From Herminiimonas sp. (lineage in GTDB: Bacteria > Pseudomonadota > Gammaproteobacteria > Burkholderiales > Burkholderiaceae_D), in the NCBI GenBank assembly GCA_028292265.1, contig JAQGMR010000071.1, positions 124,001-188,000 of the forward strand: a stretch of DNA of 64,000 nucleotides, written 5' to 3'. The translations under genes and the position numbers were made by a program. The notes beneath the pieces were generated by a model. That model did not search any database and had not been told where the DNA came from. It worked only from the letters and a program-made list of their open reading frames with translations. Numbering within the stretch: the stretch's first letter is position 1; every line of letters begins with the position of its first letter. Shown piece by piece: positions 27,206-37,186 of the stretch.

Positions 27206-29092
27206 ATGCCTCACTCCAGCCAGTTTTCCTTGCTGAAACAGCGCCGCTTTGGCCCGTTTTTCTGGACCCAATTTCTTGGCGCTTTCAACGACAATGTCTT
27301 CAAGACGGCGTTGGTGACGATTCTTACCTTCGAGGCGGTTAACTGGACCACGCTGGATTCCGGCCTGCTCAACAATCTCATCCCCGGTCTGTTTATCCTT
27401 CCGTTCGTACTTTTCTCTGCCACTGCCGGCCAGCTTGCCGACAAAATAGAAAAATCGAAGCTCGCCCGGCTGGTGAAGATCTTCGAAATTGCCATCATGC
27501 TGCTGGCCGGCGTGGGCTGGATGACGCATCAATTGTGGCTGCTGGTGGCCGCGGTAGTCGGCATGGGGATGCATTCAACCCTGTTCGGTCCGGTGAAGTA
27601 CGCCTACTTGCCGCAACAGTTGCGCGCCGAGGAACTGGTCGGTGGCAACGGCATCATTGAGATGGGTACCTTCGTCGGCATCCTGCTGGGTGAAGTGCTC
27701 GGTGCGGTACTGGTCGTGCACAAGCCGTGGGGTGTTGAGTTGATCGCTGCCAGCACGTTGGCCATCGCTGTCGTCGGGTGGCTGGCGAGCCGCGGCATTC
27801 CATCGACCCTGGCGCCAGACCCGACGCTCGTGGTCAACTGGAATCCCTTCACCGAGAGCATTCGCAATATCGCTTATTCGCGCCGCAACCGTGTGGTGTT
27901 CCTTTCCCTGCTTGGCAATTCCTGGTTCTGGTTTTATGGCGCGATTGTGCTGGCCCAGTTCCCGGTCTATGCAAAAGAAACGCTGCACGGCGATTACAGT
28001 GTTTTCGTGCTGTTGCTCGCCGCATTCTCGCTCGGCATCGGCGCAGGATCGCTGTTGTGCCAAAGGCTTTCCGGCCCCAAGGTCGAGATCGGACTGGTGC
28101 CGTTCGGCTCAATCGGACTGTCGCTGTTCGGGCTCGACCTCTACTTTGCGAGCGTCGCCTACCACGGTGCTGCGCAGGTCGACTTCATCGGGTTGCTGCA
28201 TCAGGCAGGCGCGTTGCGCATACTCGTGGACTGTATATTCCTAGGTGTGTTTGGCGGCTTTTACATTGTGCCGCTGTTTGCCCTGATCCAGACCCGCTGT
28301 GATCCCGAGCACGTGTCGCGCACCTTCGCCGGCATGAATATCTTGAATGCGCTGTTCATGGTAGTGGCCGCGTTAACGGCCATGGTGATGCTGCGGGCCG
28401 GATTCTCGATTCCGCAAATTTTCCTTGTCACGGCGCTGCTGAACGCGGTCGTCGCGCTCACCATTTTCAGTTTCGTGCCGGAGTTCCTGGTGCGCTTCCT
28501 GGCATGGCTCCTGATCCACACACTGCATCGGGTGCGCGTAGTCAATGCGAGCCAGATACCGGAGCGTGGCGCCGCGGTGCTGGTGTGTAACCATGTGAGC
28601 TATGTGGACGCCTTGGTGGTGATGGCTTCCAGTCCCCGGCCGATTCGTTTCGTCATGGACCATCGCATCTTCAAGGTGCCAATCCTGTCGTGGATATTCC
28701 GCACGGCGCGGGCAATCCCCATTTCCCCGGCAGAGGAAGACAGGAGTCGGATGGACCAGGCTTTCGTCGATATAGCAAAGGCCCTCCAGGAAGGCGAACT
28801 GGTGTGCATTTTCCCCGAAGGGAAGTTGACCAGTACCGGGGACATCAACGCATTTCGCGGCGGCATCCGCAAGATTGTCGAGCGCACTCCCGTGCCGGTC
28901 ATACCGATGGCACTGTCAGGCCTGTGGGGCAGCCTCTGGTCGCGGGGAAGCGGCAATCCCTTCGAGCGAGGTTTTCGGCGCGGCGCGCGGTCTCGACTTT
29001 CCCTGGTCGTCGGGGAAGCGGTCCGTCCGGCGGATGCCACGCCGGAACTGCTCCTGGAGCGCGTCGCAGCGCTGCGCGGCGAGTGGAAATAG
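27206..29092 (+). CDS. MFS transporter fused to a PlsC acyltransferase (lysophospholipid flipping and reacylation)
   Basis: This 628-residue protein has an N-terminal major facilitator domain of about 12 spans (residues 10-430; FFWTQFLGAFNDNVFKTALV is typical of LplT) and a C-terminal PlsC/LPLAT domain. The acyltransferase motifs are NHVSYVDALVV (His463, Asp468) and FPEGKLTSTG near residue 536. In E. coli the LplT flippase and the Aas acyltransferase repair lysophospholipids; here they are one chain without the acyl-ACP synthetase domain of Aas. The start at 27206 fits the transporter N-terminus. aroC follows after 138 bp. Confidence 0.9.
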   Translation: MPHSSQFSLLKQRRFGPFFWTQFLGAFNDNVFKTALVTILTFEAVNWTTLDSGLLNNLIPGLFILPFVLFSATAGQLADKIEKSKLARLVKIFEIAIMLLAGVGWMTHQLWLLVAAVVGMGMHSTLFGPVKYAYLPQQLRAEELVGGNGIIEMGTFVGILLGEVLGAVLVVHKPWGVELIAASTLAIAVVGWLASRGIPSTLAPDPTLVVNWNPFTESIRNIAYSRRNRVVFLSLLGNSWFWFYGAIVLAQFPVYAKETLHGDYSVFVLLLAAFSLGIGAGSLLCQRLSGPKVEIGLVPFGSIGLSLFGLDLYFASVAYHGAAQVDFIGLLHQAGALRILVDCIFLGVFGGFYIVPLFALIQTRCDPEHVSRTFAGMNILNALFMVVAALTAMVMLRAGFSIPQIFLVTALLNAVVALTIFSFVPEFLVRFLAWLLIHTLHRVRVVNASQIPERGAAVLVCNHVSYVDALVVMASSPRPIRFVMDHRIFKVPILSWIFRTARAIPISPAEEDRSRMDQAFVDIAKALQEGELVCIFPEGKLTSTGDINAFRGGIRKIVERTPVPVIPMALSGLWGSLWSRGSGNPFERGFRRGARSRLSLVVGEAVRPADATPELLLERVAALRGEWK

Positions 29093-29230
29093 GGAAGTTT
29101 TCGGTCCCGTGGTTCGCGTTGGAATCGTCAACGCTGCCCGACATTCAAGGACGAAAAAACGGCCCGGCCTGTCGAGGGCCAAGGGTCGGCTGGTAGAATT
29201 GAGCTTCACTTCAAAAGACGATTGCACACC

Positions 29231-30328
29231 ATGTCAGGCAATACCCTGGGCACGCTCTTTACCGTTACCACCTTTGGCGAGTCGCATGGCCCCGCGATTG
29301 GCTGCATTATCGATGGCTGCCCACCCGGCATGGCACTGTCCGAGGCAGACATCCAGCCTGAACTCGACCGCCGCAGGCCGGGCACGTCGCGCCATGTCAC
29401 CCAGCGCAAGGAGCCGGACCGCGCCGAAATTCTTTCCGGCGTCTACGAGGGCAAAACCACCGGCACGCCGATCACGCTCTTGATCCGTAACGAAGACCAG
29501 CGCAGTCACGACTACAGCAACATCAGCGATACTTTCCGGCCGGGCCATGCGGACTACACCTATTGGCACAAGTACGGTATCCGCGATCCACGCGGTGGCG
29601 GCCGCTCGTCAGCCAGGCTGACGGCGCCTGCGGTCGGCGCTGCCGCCATTGCCAAGAAGTGGCTTAACGAAAAATACGGCACGACGTTCCGCGGCTGCAT
29701 GAGCCAGATGGGTGAATTGGCCATTCCCTTCGAGGGCTGGGAGCACGTGAGCCACAACCCGTTCTTTGCCGCCAACGCCAGCATGATTCCGCAACTTGAG
29801 GACTACATGGACGCGCTGCGCAAGGCCGGCGATTCCTGCGGGGCGCGGGTCGAGGTCGCCGCCAGCAATGTGCCGGTTGGCCTGGGCGAGCCGCTTTACG
29901 ACAAGCTCGACGCGGAAATCGCTTACGCCGTGATGGGTATCAACGCGGTGAAGGGCGTGGAAATCGGTGCCGGCTTCCGTTCGGTCGCGCAAAAGGGTAG
30001 CGAACATGGCGACGAATTGACGCCCGAAGGTTTCGCATCGAACAACGCCGGTGGTGTTCTGGGCGGGATTTCGACCGGCCAGGACATCACGGTGTCTCTC
30101 GCCATCAAGCCTACCTCCAGCATCCGCACGCCGCGCCGCTCGATCGACAAGAACGGCGCGCCTGCAATCGTTGAGACCTTCGGCCGGCATGACCCCTGCG
30201 TGGGCATTCGCGCAACGCCGATCGCCGAGGCAATGCTGGCGCTGGTACTGATGGACCATGCATTGCGCCTGCGGGCCCAATGCAGCGATGTAAAGGTCGG
30301 CACGCCAGACATAGCGCGGCGTGGTTAA
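29231..30328 (+). CDS. aroC: Chorismate synthase
   Basis: This 365-residue enzyme converts EPSP to chorismate using reduced FMN, the last common step to aromatic amino acids. Family signatures are [19 protein letters not shown] at residues 17-35, RGGGRSSAR near residue 120 and RPTSSI/TPRRSID near residue 295. The ATG at 29231 is used rather than the TTG three codons upstream. The length is normal. Confidence 0.97.
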   Translation: MSGNTLGTLFTVTTFGESHGPAIGCIIDGCPPGMALSEADIQPELDRRRPGTSRHVTQRKEPDRAEILSGVYEGKTTGTPITLLIRNEDQRSHDYSNISDTFRPGHADYTYWHKYGIRDPRGGGRSSARLTAPAVGAAAIAKKWLNEKYGTTFRGCMSQMGELAIPFEGWEHVSHNPFFAANASMIPQLEDYMDALRKAGDSCGARVEVAASNVPVGLGEPLYDKLDAEIAYAVMGINAVKGVEIGAGFRSVAQKGSEHGDELTPEGFASNNAGGVLGGISTGQDITVSLAIKPTSSIRTPRRSIDKNGAPAIVETFGRHDPCVGIRATPIAEAMLALVLMDHALRLRAQCSDVKVGTPDIARRG

Positions 30329-30637
30329 GGCTGCGCTGTGCGGAACCGGCGGAACCGGCAGCGTTAGCGGCATCAACGAGGTCGGCATCGACGACATCGA
30401 CATCGCCGACAGCAGCATTCTCGCTATCGCCGACAGCAGCATCCTCGCGATCGACGTCTATGACAGCAGCATCCTCGCGATCGGCATCAACGACAACAAC
30501 AACGGTGCTGCGATTCAAGCCCCGTGGTCGCGCAGCGTTGTATTCGCATGCCTGCCGCTTAAACGCAGCGGGCGCCCCCCTGCGAAGCAGTCACCGTCCG
30601 CGCGGGCAGCGCACTAGCGACACACTCCAGTCGATCC
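30329..30637. other. Intergenic region with short tandem repeats
   Basis: This 309-bp region between aroC and the MFS gene contains the tandem repeat at 30405-30482. Frames are open on both strands because of the repeat, and their products look like expansion artefacts, so no gene is called. Confidence 0.55.
30405..30482 (+). repeat. Imperfect 24-bp tandem repeat downstream of aroC
   Basis: Two abutting 24-bp units (30405-30428 and 30429-30452) differ at two positions, and a third copy of 21-24 bp follows at 30459-30482 after a 6-bp insert. The core is GACAGCAGCATCCTCGCGAT. In one plus-strand frame it reads DSSILAI three times. It is flanked by further ATCGAC-rich sequence, suggesting replication slippage. 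Confidence 0.8.
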
Positions 30638-31810
30638 GTGTCCCGACGCTCCTGGCCCCGGCAAGCCTCCAGCTTTGCTCTGTTCTTGTTTGCCTACTAC
30701 GGGTTTGTGGGCGTTTTTTCGCCCTATGCCAGCCTCTACTTCGCCGACCGGGGCATGAACGCGGCGGAGATCGGGGTCCTGCTTTCGCTGACCCAGGTAA
30801 TGCGAATATTCGGCCCCAACCTGTGGGGCTGGGTCGCCGACCATAGCCAACAACGGGTGCTGGTGCTGCGGGGCACTGCGGCCGCCGCGGCGCTGGCATT
30901 TGCCTTCCTTTTCGCTGGAAGCAATTTCGCACAGTACCTGGCAGTGATGGTCCTGTTCAATTTATTCACGAGTGCCCACGGGCCGCTGTCAGAAGCGTTG
31001 ATGCTTTCAGAGATGCGCGGCGACCTGACGCACTATGGCAGGCTGCGGCTTTGGGGTTCGGTCGGCTTCATTTTTTCCGTGCTGGTTGCGGGGCAGTTGC
31101 TGGATTGGCGCGGCATTGGGTTCATGCCGTGGATCGCGTTGGCGCTGCTCGTGCTGGTGTTTCTTTCGACCGTGCGCATGAAGGAGTCGCGCCCAGCAAA
31201 GACCAGTCCAGGCACGCCTTCGGTCCTGGTCTTGCTGCGCCGCAGGGAGGTTTTCGCCTTCTTCACTTCCACCTTCCTGATGATCGCGGCGCATGCTTCG
31301 CTCTATGTTTTTTATTCCCTGTACCTTGCGGAGAATGGCTACAGCAAAACCATGATCGGATTCATGTGGTCGCTTGGCGTCGTCGCGGAGATCGCGTTTT
31401 TCTATTACCAGGCGCCACTCTTTCGGCGCTTTGGCGTAGCGCGACTGATGTTGGCGTGCCTGCTCATTGCCGTGGTGCGGTTTCTGCTTATTGCCACCGG
31501 TGCGCAGTCGCTGGTCGTGCTGCTTTTCGCGCAAGTGCTGCACGCGGCCACTTTCGGGACGCATCATTCAGCTTCGGTGGCAACGTTGCAACGCTGGTTT
31601 AGCGGGCCGCTGCAGGCACGTGGGCAAGCGCTGTACATTAGTATTTCATATGGGCTTGGGGGGTCGCTCGGCGGTCTGGCGTTAAGCATGGTATGGGAAC
31701 GTTTCGGCGGCCAGTCGGTGTATCTCATTGCCGCGCTCCTGTCACTGGCGGCGGCCGGGGCCGCGGCACTTTCCTATCATTGGCAACGCCAGCACAAGGA
31801 GCAGGCATGA
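30638..31810 (+). CDS. MFS transporter, HcaT / nucleoside-symporter-like
   Basis: This 390-residue protein has about 12 membrane spans and starts (GTG) MSRRSWPRQASSFALFLFAYYGFVGVFSPYASLYFADRGM. The pattern 'PY.SLYF..RG' and the loop GPNLWGWVADHSQQR place it in the MFS_1-like group with HcaT (phenylpropionate permease) and LacY-type carriers. The substrate is unknown. The start has no strong ribosome site. Its stop overlaps the next gene by 4 bp (ATGA). Confidence 0.88.
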   Translation: MSRRSWPRQASSFALFLFAYYGFVGVFSPYASLYFADRGMNAAEIGVLLSLTQVMRIFGPNLWGWVADHSQQRVLVLRGTAAAAALAFAFLFAGSNFAQYLAVMVLFNLFTSAHGPLSEALMLSEMRGDLTHYGRLRLWGSVGFIFSVLVAGQLLDWRGIGFMPWIALALLVLVFLSTVRMKESRPAKTSPGTPSVLVLLRRREVFAFFTSTFLMIAAHASLYVFYSLYLAENGYSKTMIGFMWSLGVVAEIAFFYYQAPLFRRFGVARLMLACLLIAVVRFLLIATGAQSLVVLLFAQVLHAATFGTHHSASVATLQRWFSGPLQARGQALYISISYGLGGSLGGLALSMVWERFGGQSVYLIAALLSLAAAGAAALSYHWQRQHKEQA

Positions 31811-32649
31811 ATCGGTATAAATCGAATTCGACCCTTGGTCACTTTGCCGCGATGGCATGTGTCGCCTGTCTCGTGGCGTTGTCCGGTTGTGAAACGGTGC
31901 AGACGACCCAGGCCGGCGTTGTGGGCGTGGACCGCAGCCAGCGCATGCTGGTGTCTTCACAGGACATCGAACAGGCCTCAAGCAAGGAGTACGCGCAAGT
32001 CCTCGCGGAAGCGCGACAGAAGGGGAAACTCAACACGAGTCCGGCCCAGGTGGCGCGCGTGAAGGCGGTCTCGAATCGCCTGATCCAGCAAACGCCGGTG
32101 TTCCGCCCCGATGCCCAGCGGTGGAATTGGGACGTTAATGTGCTCACGTCGACGGAGGTGAACGCATGGTGTATGCCGGGCGGAAAAATCGCCGTCTATA
32201 CAGGCTTGCTCGACAAACTGAACCTGAGCGACGATGAACTCGCCGCGGTGCTTGGCCATGAAATGGCGCATGCGCTGCGAGAGCATGCCCGGGAGCGTGC
32301 TTCGGAGCAGGCGGCGGCAGGACTGGGCATCTCGGTGCTTTCAGCCGTGGCCGGCTTGGGCGACTTGGGGCAACAGGGTCTGCAATACGCTTACATGGGC
32401 GTGCTCGGATTGCCGAATTCCCGGGCTCATGAGACCGAGGCAGACAGGATCGGTGTTGAACTGGCGGCGCGCGCCGGGTACAACCCGCAAGCAGCCATCA
32501 CGCTATGGCAAAAAATGGGTGCGCTCGGCGGTGGCGAATCCCCCAAATTCCTGTCCACCCATCCGCCGCGCGCGGAGCGACAGTCTGACCTGACTGTCTA
32601 TTCGCAACGTGTCATGCCGCTCTATCAACAGGCGAGAGCGCGCCGCTAG
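31807..32649 (+). CDS. M48-family metalloprotease, lipoprotein
   Basis: This 280-residue protein has a signal peptide ending in a lipobox (LVALSGC, Cys near residue 25), so it is probably anchored in the outer membrane facing the periplasm. The zinc protease motif is HEMAH at residues 151-155, and the third ligand is Glu211 in HETEADRIGVELAARAGY. It resembles LoiP/YggG and BepA-type proteases that handle misassembled envelope proteins. It overlaps the MFS gene by an ATGA, so the two are co-translated. Confidence 0.92.
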   Translation: MNRYKSNSTLGHFAAMACVACLVALSGCETVQTTQAGVVGVDRSQRMLVSSQDIEQASSKEYAQVLAEARQKGKLNTSPAQVARVKAVSNRLIQQTPVFRPDAQRWNWDVNVLTSTEVNAWCMPGGKIAVYTGLLDKLNLSDDELAAVLGHEMAHALREHARERASEQAAAGLGISVLSAVAGLGDLGQQGLQYAYMGVLGLPNSRAHETEADRIGVELAARAGYNPQAAITLWQKMGALGGGESPKFLSTHPPRAERQSDLTVYSQRVMPLYQQARARR

Positions 32650-32888
32650 TGTGGAGTTGCTCAGGAGGCTTCCGGGCAGCACCACGTAAGCTCAATGTAG
32701 GGCCGGCCGGTGCGTCGGCGCGACGTTTTGTAGGCTGCTTCAGCTCCGGTTAATGGAGCATCGGTGCGGCAAGTGGGTGGCAAAATCGCGAAATAACTGC
32801 GGCAGGAGTGCGACAAGTCCCCCACTTGGCATTCAAAGGGTGTAGAACTGTCATGACGTTCTTGATAAAACAACAAGGGGAGATCGCC

Positions 32889-33383
32889 ATGAAGCCGTTC
32901 AGAATTATCGCCTTTACGATAGCGTTCGCGTTTGCGCTCGGGGGATGCGCCACGAACCAAAGTGCTTCGATGAATGCTCAGTCTTCGCGTTCAGAAAGCT
33001 GCAAGGCCACCTCAGAGCAGGAAATCGCAGCGTTATTTGATCGATGGAATTCGTCGTTGCAGACAAACGATCCGCATAAAGTAGTTGCCAACTACGCGGA
33101 CCGGTCGATCCTGCTTCCGACTGTATCAAACCAGCCTCGCCTCACGCCCGCAGAGAAGGAAGACTACTTCCATCATTTTCTTGAAAGCGGCCCCTCTGGA
33201 AAGATCGATTCCCGTACTATTTTTATAGGGTGTAATTCCGCTATCGATGCCGGTCTATACACATTCACCTTTGGGAAATCGAGTGCAATAGTCAAAGCCC
33301 GCTATACCTACACGTACGCCTGGAATGGATCGCAATGGTTAATTACAAGCCATCACTCGTCCGCTATGCCAGAGAAAAAGTAA
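32889..33383 (+). CDS. SgcJ/EcaC-type (CaMKII association-domain-like) lipoprotein
   Basis: This 164-residue protein has a signal peptide and lipobox (FALGGCAT), a short Ser-rich linker, and a nuclear-transport-factor-2-like domain (EQEIAALFDRWNSSLQTNDPHKVVANYADRSILLP, ending YTYTYAWNGSQWLITSHHSS). This fold occurs in the SgcJ/EcaC and CaMKII association families; the ligand is unknown. AAGGGGAGATCGCC precedes the start. It stands alone between the M48 gene and leuC. Confidence 0.82.
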   Translation: MKPFRIIAFTIAFAFALGGCATNQSASMNAQSSRSESCKATSEQEIAALFDRWNSSLQTNDPHKVVANYADRSILLPTVSNQPRLTPAEKEDYFHHFLESGPSGKIDSRTIFIGCNSAIDAGLYTFTFGKSSAIVKARYTYTYAWNGSQWLITSHHSSAMPEKK

Positions 33384-33595
33384 CGGGGCTAACGGTCTGC
33401 AGGTCCGACAACGTGAATTCCGACAGGCAGCAGAACGACGAAGCGGCCAGACCTTGAGACAGGCGTTGGCATTGCAATTTTCGAGTGCGACACGAGCGCG
33501 GCGGGTGCATGCAGCGCATCATCTGTCATAGTGAACGATATGGCATAATCGCGGATTCTCCCCCCGATTACTGCCGCGCTGCGCGCACTCATAAA

Positions 33596-34996
33596 ATGCC
33601 TCAAACACTTTACGACAAGCTCTGGAATTCGCATGTGGTCGACACCGGCAGTGACGGCACGACCATTCTGTACATCGATCGCCACCTGCTGCACGAGGTC
33701 ACGAGCCCGCAGGCGTTCGAAGGCTTGAAACTGGCGGGGCGGCAGCCGTGGCGCAACGCCGCCAACCTTGCCGTCGCCGACCACAATGTGCCAACCACCG
33801 ACCGGTCAAACGGGATCGAAGATCCAATTTCCCGGCTTCAGGTAGAGACGCTCGACGACAACGCCAAAGAGTACGGGCTCACCTATTTCAACATGCGCGA
33901 CAAGCGCCAGGGCATCGTCCACGTGATCGGGCCGGAGCAGGGCGCGACCCTCCCCGGAATGACCGTCGTTTGCGGCGATTCCCACACCTCTACCCATGGC
34001 GCCTTCGGTTGCCTTGCACATGGTATCGGCACCTCCGAAGTTGAGCATGTGCTGGCGACCCAGACCCTGCTCGGGAAAAAATCGAAGGCCATGCTGGTGC
34101 AGGTGGACGGTCCCTTGCAAGCCGGTGTCACGGCCAAGGATATTGTGCTGGCCGTGATCGGCAAGATCGGCACGGCGGGCGGCACCGGTTATGCGATTGA
34201 ATTCGGCGGGTCCACGATTCGTTCCCTCTCCATGGAAGGCCGCATGACTGTCTGCAACATGGCAATCGAGGCCGGTGCGCGCGCTGGCATGGTGTCGGTC
34301 GACGAAACGACCATCAACTACGTCAAGGGCCGGCCATACTCGCCGGTCGGTCCGCACTGGGATCGCGCGGTGGCATATTGGCGCACCTTGCAAAGTGACC
34401 CGGGCGCCCGGTTCGATCTGGTTGTCACGCTCAACGCTGCGGAAATCAAGCCGCAGGTTACCTGGGGCACTTCGCCGGAGATGGTGGTGCCAGTCGACGG
34501 TCGCGTGCCAGACCCGGACAAGGAAAAGGATGCGGTCAAGCGCGATGCCATGGAAAAAGCGCTGGCCTACATGGCGCTCAAACCCAATACAGCAATTTCG
34601 GATATTCGAATCGATAAGGTGTTCATCGGCTCCTGCACCAACTCACGTATCGAAGATCTGCGCGCCGCCGCCGCCGTAGTGCGCGGCAGGCATCGGGCTT
34701 CGAACGTCAAGCTGGCGATGGTAGTGCCTGGCTCCGGGCTGGTGAAGGATCAGGCCGAACGGGAAGGCCTGGACCGCATCTTCAAGGACGCGGGTTTTGA
34801 ATGGCGCGAGCCTGGTTGTTCGATGTGCCTGGCGATGAACGCTGACCGGCTTGAGCCAGGCGAGCGTTGCGCCTCTACCTCGAACCGCAATTTTGAAGGC
34901 CGCCAGGGCGCCGGTGGCCGCACGCATCTGGTCAGCCCTGCCATGGCAGCCGCTGCAGGCATCGCAGGGCATTTTGTGGATATCCGGTCGCTGTAG
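33596..34996 (+). CDS. leuC: 3-isopropylmalate dehydratase large subunit
   Basis: This 466-residue aconitase-family subunit isomerises 2-isopropylmalate to 3-isopropylmalate. The 4Fe-4S ligands lie in [11 protein letters not shown] (near residue 347) and GCSMCLAMN (near residue 407). It starts [15 protein letters not shown]; the ATG at 33596 fits the family, though no strong ribosome site is seen. It works with leuD, 238 bp downstream, with an entericidin-type gene between. Confidence 0.97.
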   Translation: MPQTLYDKLWNSHVVDTGSDGTTILYIDRHLLHEVTSPQAFEGLKLAGRQPWRNAANLAVADHNVPTTDRSNGIEDPISRLQVETLDDNAKEYGLTYFNMRDKRQGIVHVIGPEQGATLPGMTVVCGDSHTSTHGAFGCLAHGIGTSEVEHVLATQTLLGKKSKAMLVQVDGPLQAGVTAKDIVLAVIGKIGTAGGTGYAIEFGGSTIRSLSMEGRMTVCNMAIEAGARAGMVSVDETTINYVKGRPYSPVGPHWDRAVAYWRTLQSDPGARFDLVVTLNAAEIKPQVTWGTSPEMVVPVDGRVPDPDKEKDAVKRDAMEKALAYMALKPNTAISDIRIDKVFIGSCTNSRIEDLRAAAAVVRGRHRASNVKLAMVVPGSGLVKDQAEREGLDRIFKDAGFEWREPGCSMCLAMNADRLEPGERCASTSNRNFEGRQGAGGRTHLVSPAMAAAAGIAGHFVDIRSL

Positions 34997-35047
34997 TCGT
35001 ACGGCAGTTAATCGGGCCCAATAGTCACCGCTGAGGAAGCGCCAAGA

Positions 35048-35179
35048 ATGAAAAGAAGAACCATCGTGGTCTGCCTGCTGATGCTTGCTGCTGTGGCGGC
35101 CGGCTGCAATACCATCAACGGCATGGGACGTGACGTCGAACGTGCTGGCGAAAAAGTGCAGTCGTTGAGCAAGAAATAA
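35048..35179 (+). CDS. Entericidin A/B-family lipoprotein
   Basis: This 43-residue lipoprotein reads [20 protein letters not shown], then [20 protein letters not shown], then SKK. It has a signal peptide with lipobox AAGC and the family core [15 protein letters not shown]. Entericidins are small outer-membrane lipoproteins linked in E. coli to programmed lysis (EcnB) and its antidote (EcnA). The gene lies between leuC and leuD, an arrangement I recall from other Burkholderiales. GAGGAAGCGCCAAG precedes the ATG. Confidence 0.88.
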   Translation: MKRRTIVVCLLMLAAVAAGCNTINGMGRDVERAGEKVQSLSKK

Positions 35180-35234
35180 TTTTCGGCAGTCCACAGCAGT
35201 CAACAGCATTCAATTAGATAACGGAACGCAGCGT

Positions 35235-35882
35235 ATGGACAAATTCACACTTCTCGATGGGCTGGTCGCGCCGCTGGATCGCGCAAACGTTGATACGGAC
35301 GCCATTATTCCGAAGCAATTCCTGAAGTCGATCAAGCGTTCTGGTTTCGGCCCGAACCTGTTTGACGCGTGGCGTTACCTCGACCATGGCGAGCCCGGCA
35401 TGGACAACGCTCGCCGCCCCCTTAATCCCGATTTTGTGTTGAATCAGCCACGCTATCAGGGCGCGTCTATTCTTCTGGCGCGCAAGAATTTTGGCTGTGG
35501 CTCTTCTCGTGAGCACGCACCCTGGGCCCTGGAGCAGTACGGCTTTCGCGCGGTGGTAGCGCCAAGCTTTGCGGATATTTTTTTCAACAACTGCTACAAG
35601 AACGGCGTCCTGCCGGTGGCGTTGACCGAAACGGAGATTGACCGCCTGTTCGATGAAGTGAAGGCCTTCCCCGGATTTCGCCTGATCATCGACCTCGAAC
35701 GGCAGGTTGTCACGACAAAGAATGGCAGCGCATCGTATCCGTTCGAGATCGATGCCTTCCGCAAGTACTGCATGGTGAATGGTTTGGACGACATCGGGCT
35801 GACGCTGCAGCAGTCGGACAAGATTCGGACCTTCGAAGAGCGCCATCTGGCCGCGAAGCCCTGGCTGACAAATACCATCTGA
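35235..35882 (+). CDS. leuD: 3-isopropylmalate dehydratase small subunit
   Basis: This 215-residue swivel-domain subunit starts [30 protein letters not shown]. It has the family motif [15 protein letters not shown] near residue 87 and [19 protein letters not shown]. It completes the isopropylmalate isomerase with LeuC. The length is normal. Confidence 0.97.
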   Translation: MDKFTLLDGLVAPLDRANVDTDAIIPKQFLKSIKRSGFGPNLFDAWRYLDHGEPGMDNARRPLNPDFVLNQPRYQGASILLARKNFGCGSSREHAPWALEQYGFRAVVAPSFADIFFNNCYKNGVLPVALTETEIDRLFDEVKAFPGFRLIIDLERQVVTTKNGSASYPFEIDAFRKYCMVNGLDDIGLTLQQSDKIRTFEERHLAAKPWLTNTI

Positions 35883-35991
35883 CCGAATGCGGGGCGATGG
35901 CATTTTGCCGCGCCGCAAGGCAGAGCCGAACCCACGCAATACGATGCAGCACCCAAATCCATAATTTGCAAGTTCAAGACAAATCCAGCAC

Positions 35992-37062
35992 ATGAAAATC
36001 GCAATTTTGCCCGGTGACGGGATCGGTCCGGAAATCATCGAGCAGGCGGTCAAGGTATTGAACGCGCTCGGTGAGAAGTTTGAAATGGAAAGCGCGCCAG
36101 TAGGCGGCGCCGGTTATGTCGCGCACGGACACCCGCTGCCCGATGCCACGCTGAAGCTGGCGACCGAGGCTGACGCCATCCTGTTCGGCGCCGTCGGTGA
36201 CTGGAAGTACGACACGCTCGAACGCGCGCTGCGTCCGGAGCAGGCGATCCTGGGGCTTCGCAAAAATCTTGGCCTGTTTGCCAATCTGCGTCCCGCCATT
36301 CTGTATCCCGAACTGGCTGGCGCGTCGACACTCAAACCGGAAGTGGTTTCGGGGCTCGACATCCTGATTATTCGCGAGCTGACCGGCGACATTTATTTCG
36401 GCAAGCCGCGCGGCGTGCGGATCGCGCCGGATGGCCCGTTTGAAGGCGAGCGCGAGGGTTTCGACACCATGCGCTATGCGGAATCGGAAATTCGTCGCAT
36501 CGCCCACGTCGGCTTCCAGGCGGCTCGCAAGCGAGGCAAGCGACTTACCAGCGTGGACAAGGCGAACGTGCTCGAAACCTTTCAGTTCTGGAAAGACATT
36601 GTGACCGACGTGCACAAGGAATATCCCGATGTCGCGCTTGAGCACATGTATGTCGACAATGCCGCCATGCAGCTGGTGCGCGCGCCAAAGAAGTTCGACG
36701 TTATCGTCACGGGCAACATGTTCGGCGACATCCTGTCCGATGCGGCGGCCATGTTGACTGGTTCGATCGGCATGCTGCCTTCTGCCTCGCTGGACGCAAA
36801 CAACAAGGGTTTGTACGAGCCGTCTCATGGATCGGCCCCGGATATCGCAGGCAAGGGCATTGCCAACCCGCTGGCGACCATCCTGTCGGCCGCGATGATG
36901 TTGCGTTATTCGCTGAACCTGCCGGAACAGGCGGTTCGCATCGAGTCCGCGGTGAAGAAGGTGCTGGCTGATGGATTACGCACCGCCGACATCCATGAGG
37001 CTGGCACGACTCGCGTGGGCACCAGTGACATGGGGGCTGCGGTGGTCAAGGCGCTTGGTTGA
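35992..37062 (+). CDS. leuB: 3-isopropylmalate dehydrogenase
   Basis: This 356-residue enzyme starts [23 protein letters not shown]. It oxidises and decarboxylates 3-isopropylmalate with NAD. The metal and substrate site is in [10 protein letters not shown] and [13 protein letters not shown], and the NAD-binding loop is [15 protein letters not shown]. It lies 109 bp after leuD. A GC-rich palindrome follows at 37119-37137, before asd. Confidence 0.98.
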   Translation: MKIAILPGDGIGPEIIEQAVKVLNALGEKFEMESAPVGGAGYVAHGHPLPDATLKLATEADAILFGAVGDWKYDTLERALRPEQAILGLRKNLGLFANLRPAILYPELAGASTLKPEVVSGLDILIIRELTGDIYFGKPRGVRIAPDGPFEGEREGFDTMRYAESEIRRIAHVGFQAARKRGKRLTSVDKANVLETFQFWKDIVTDVHKEYPDVALEHMYVDNAAMQLVRAPKKFDVIVTGNMFGDILSDAAAMLTGSIGMLPSASLDANNKGLYEPSHGSAPDIAGKGIANPLATILSAAMMLRYSLNLPEQAVRIESAVKKVLADGLRTADIHEAGTTRVGTSDMGAAVVKALG

Positions 37063-37118
37063 AGGCTAAAGCCTGAAGGACTCTCGCCACAGCGGTCCCA
37101 GGGCAAATTGGAAGGGAA

Positions 37119-37137
37119 GGCCGGCACCGTGCCGGCC
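37119..37137 (+). promoter_or_regulatory. GC-rich 19-bp palindrome between leuB and asd
   Basis: GGCCGGCAC-C-GTGCCGGCC can form a 7-bp stem with a 5-nt loop in RNA. No T-run follows (AGTTGAAAATAG), so it is not a standard terminator. It could be an attenuator, a processing site or a protein site. Confidence 0.4.
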
Positions 37138-37186
37138 AGTTGAAAATAGCATCGCGAATCACTCGCGGGCAATTCCGGGAAAGATC

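Noticed and set aside
26870..27574. A 234-codon minus-strand frame between the CBS gene and the MFS-PlsC gene
   Set aside because: It overlaps the clear N-terminus of the MFS domain; the product is low-complexity and looks like an antisense shadow.
29154..29180. Minus-strand terminator-like sequence before aroC (GGCCC/GGGCC with a T-run)
   Set aside because: The stem is only five pairs with a long loop, and no minus-strand gene lies upstream; probably chance.
30321..30617. A 98-codon plus-strand frame with DSSILAI repeats after aroC
   Set aside because: It starts inside aroC, is open on both strands because of the tandem repeat, and lacks a ribosome site; reported as a repeat instead.
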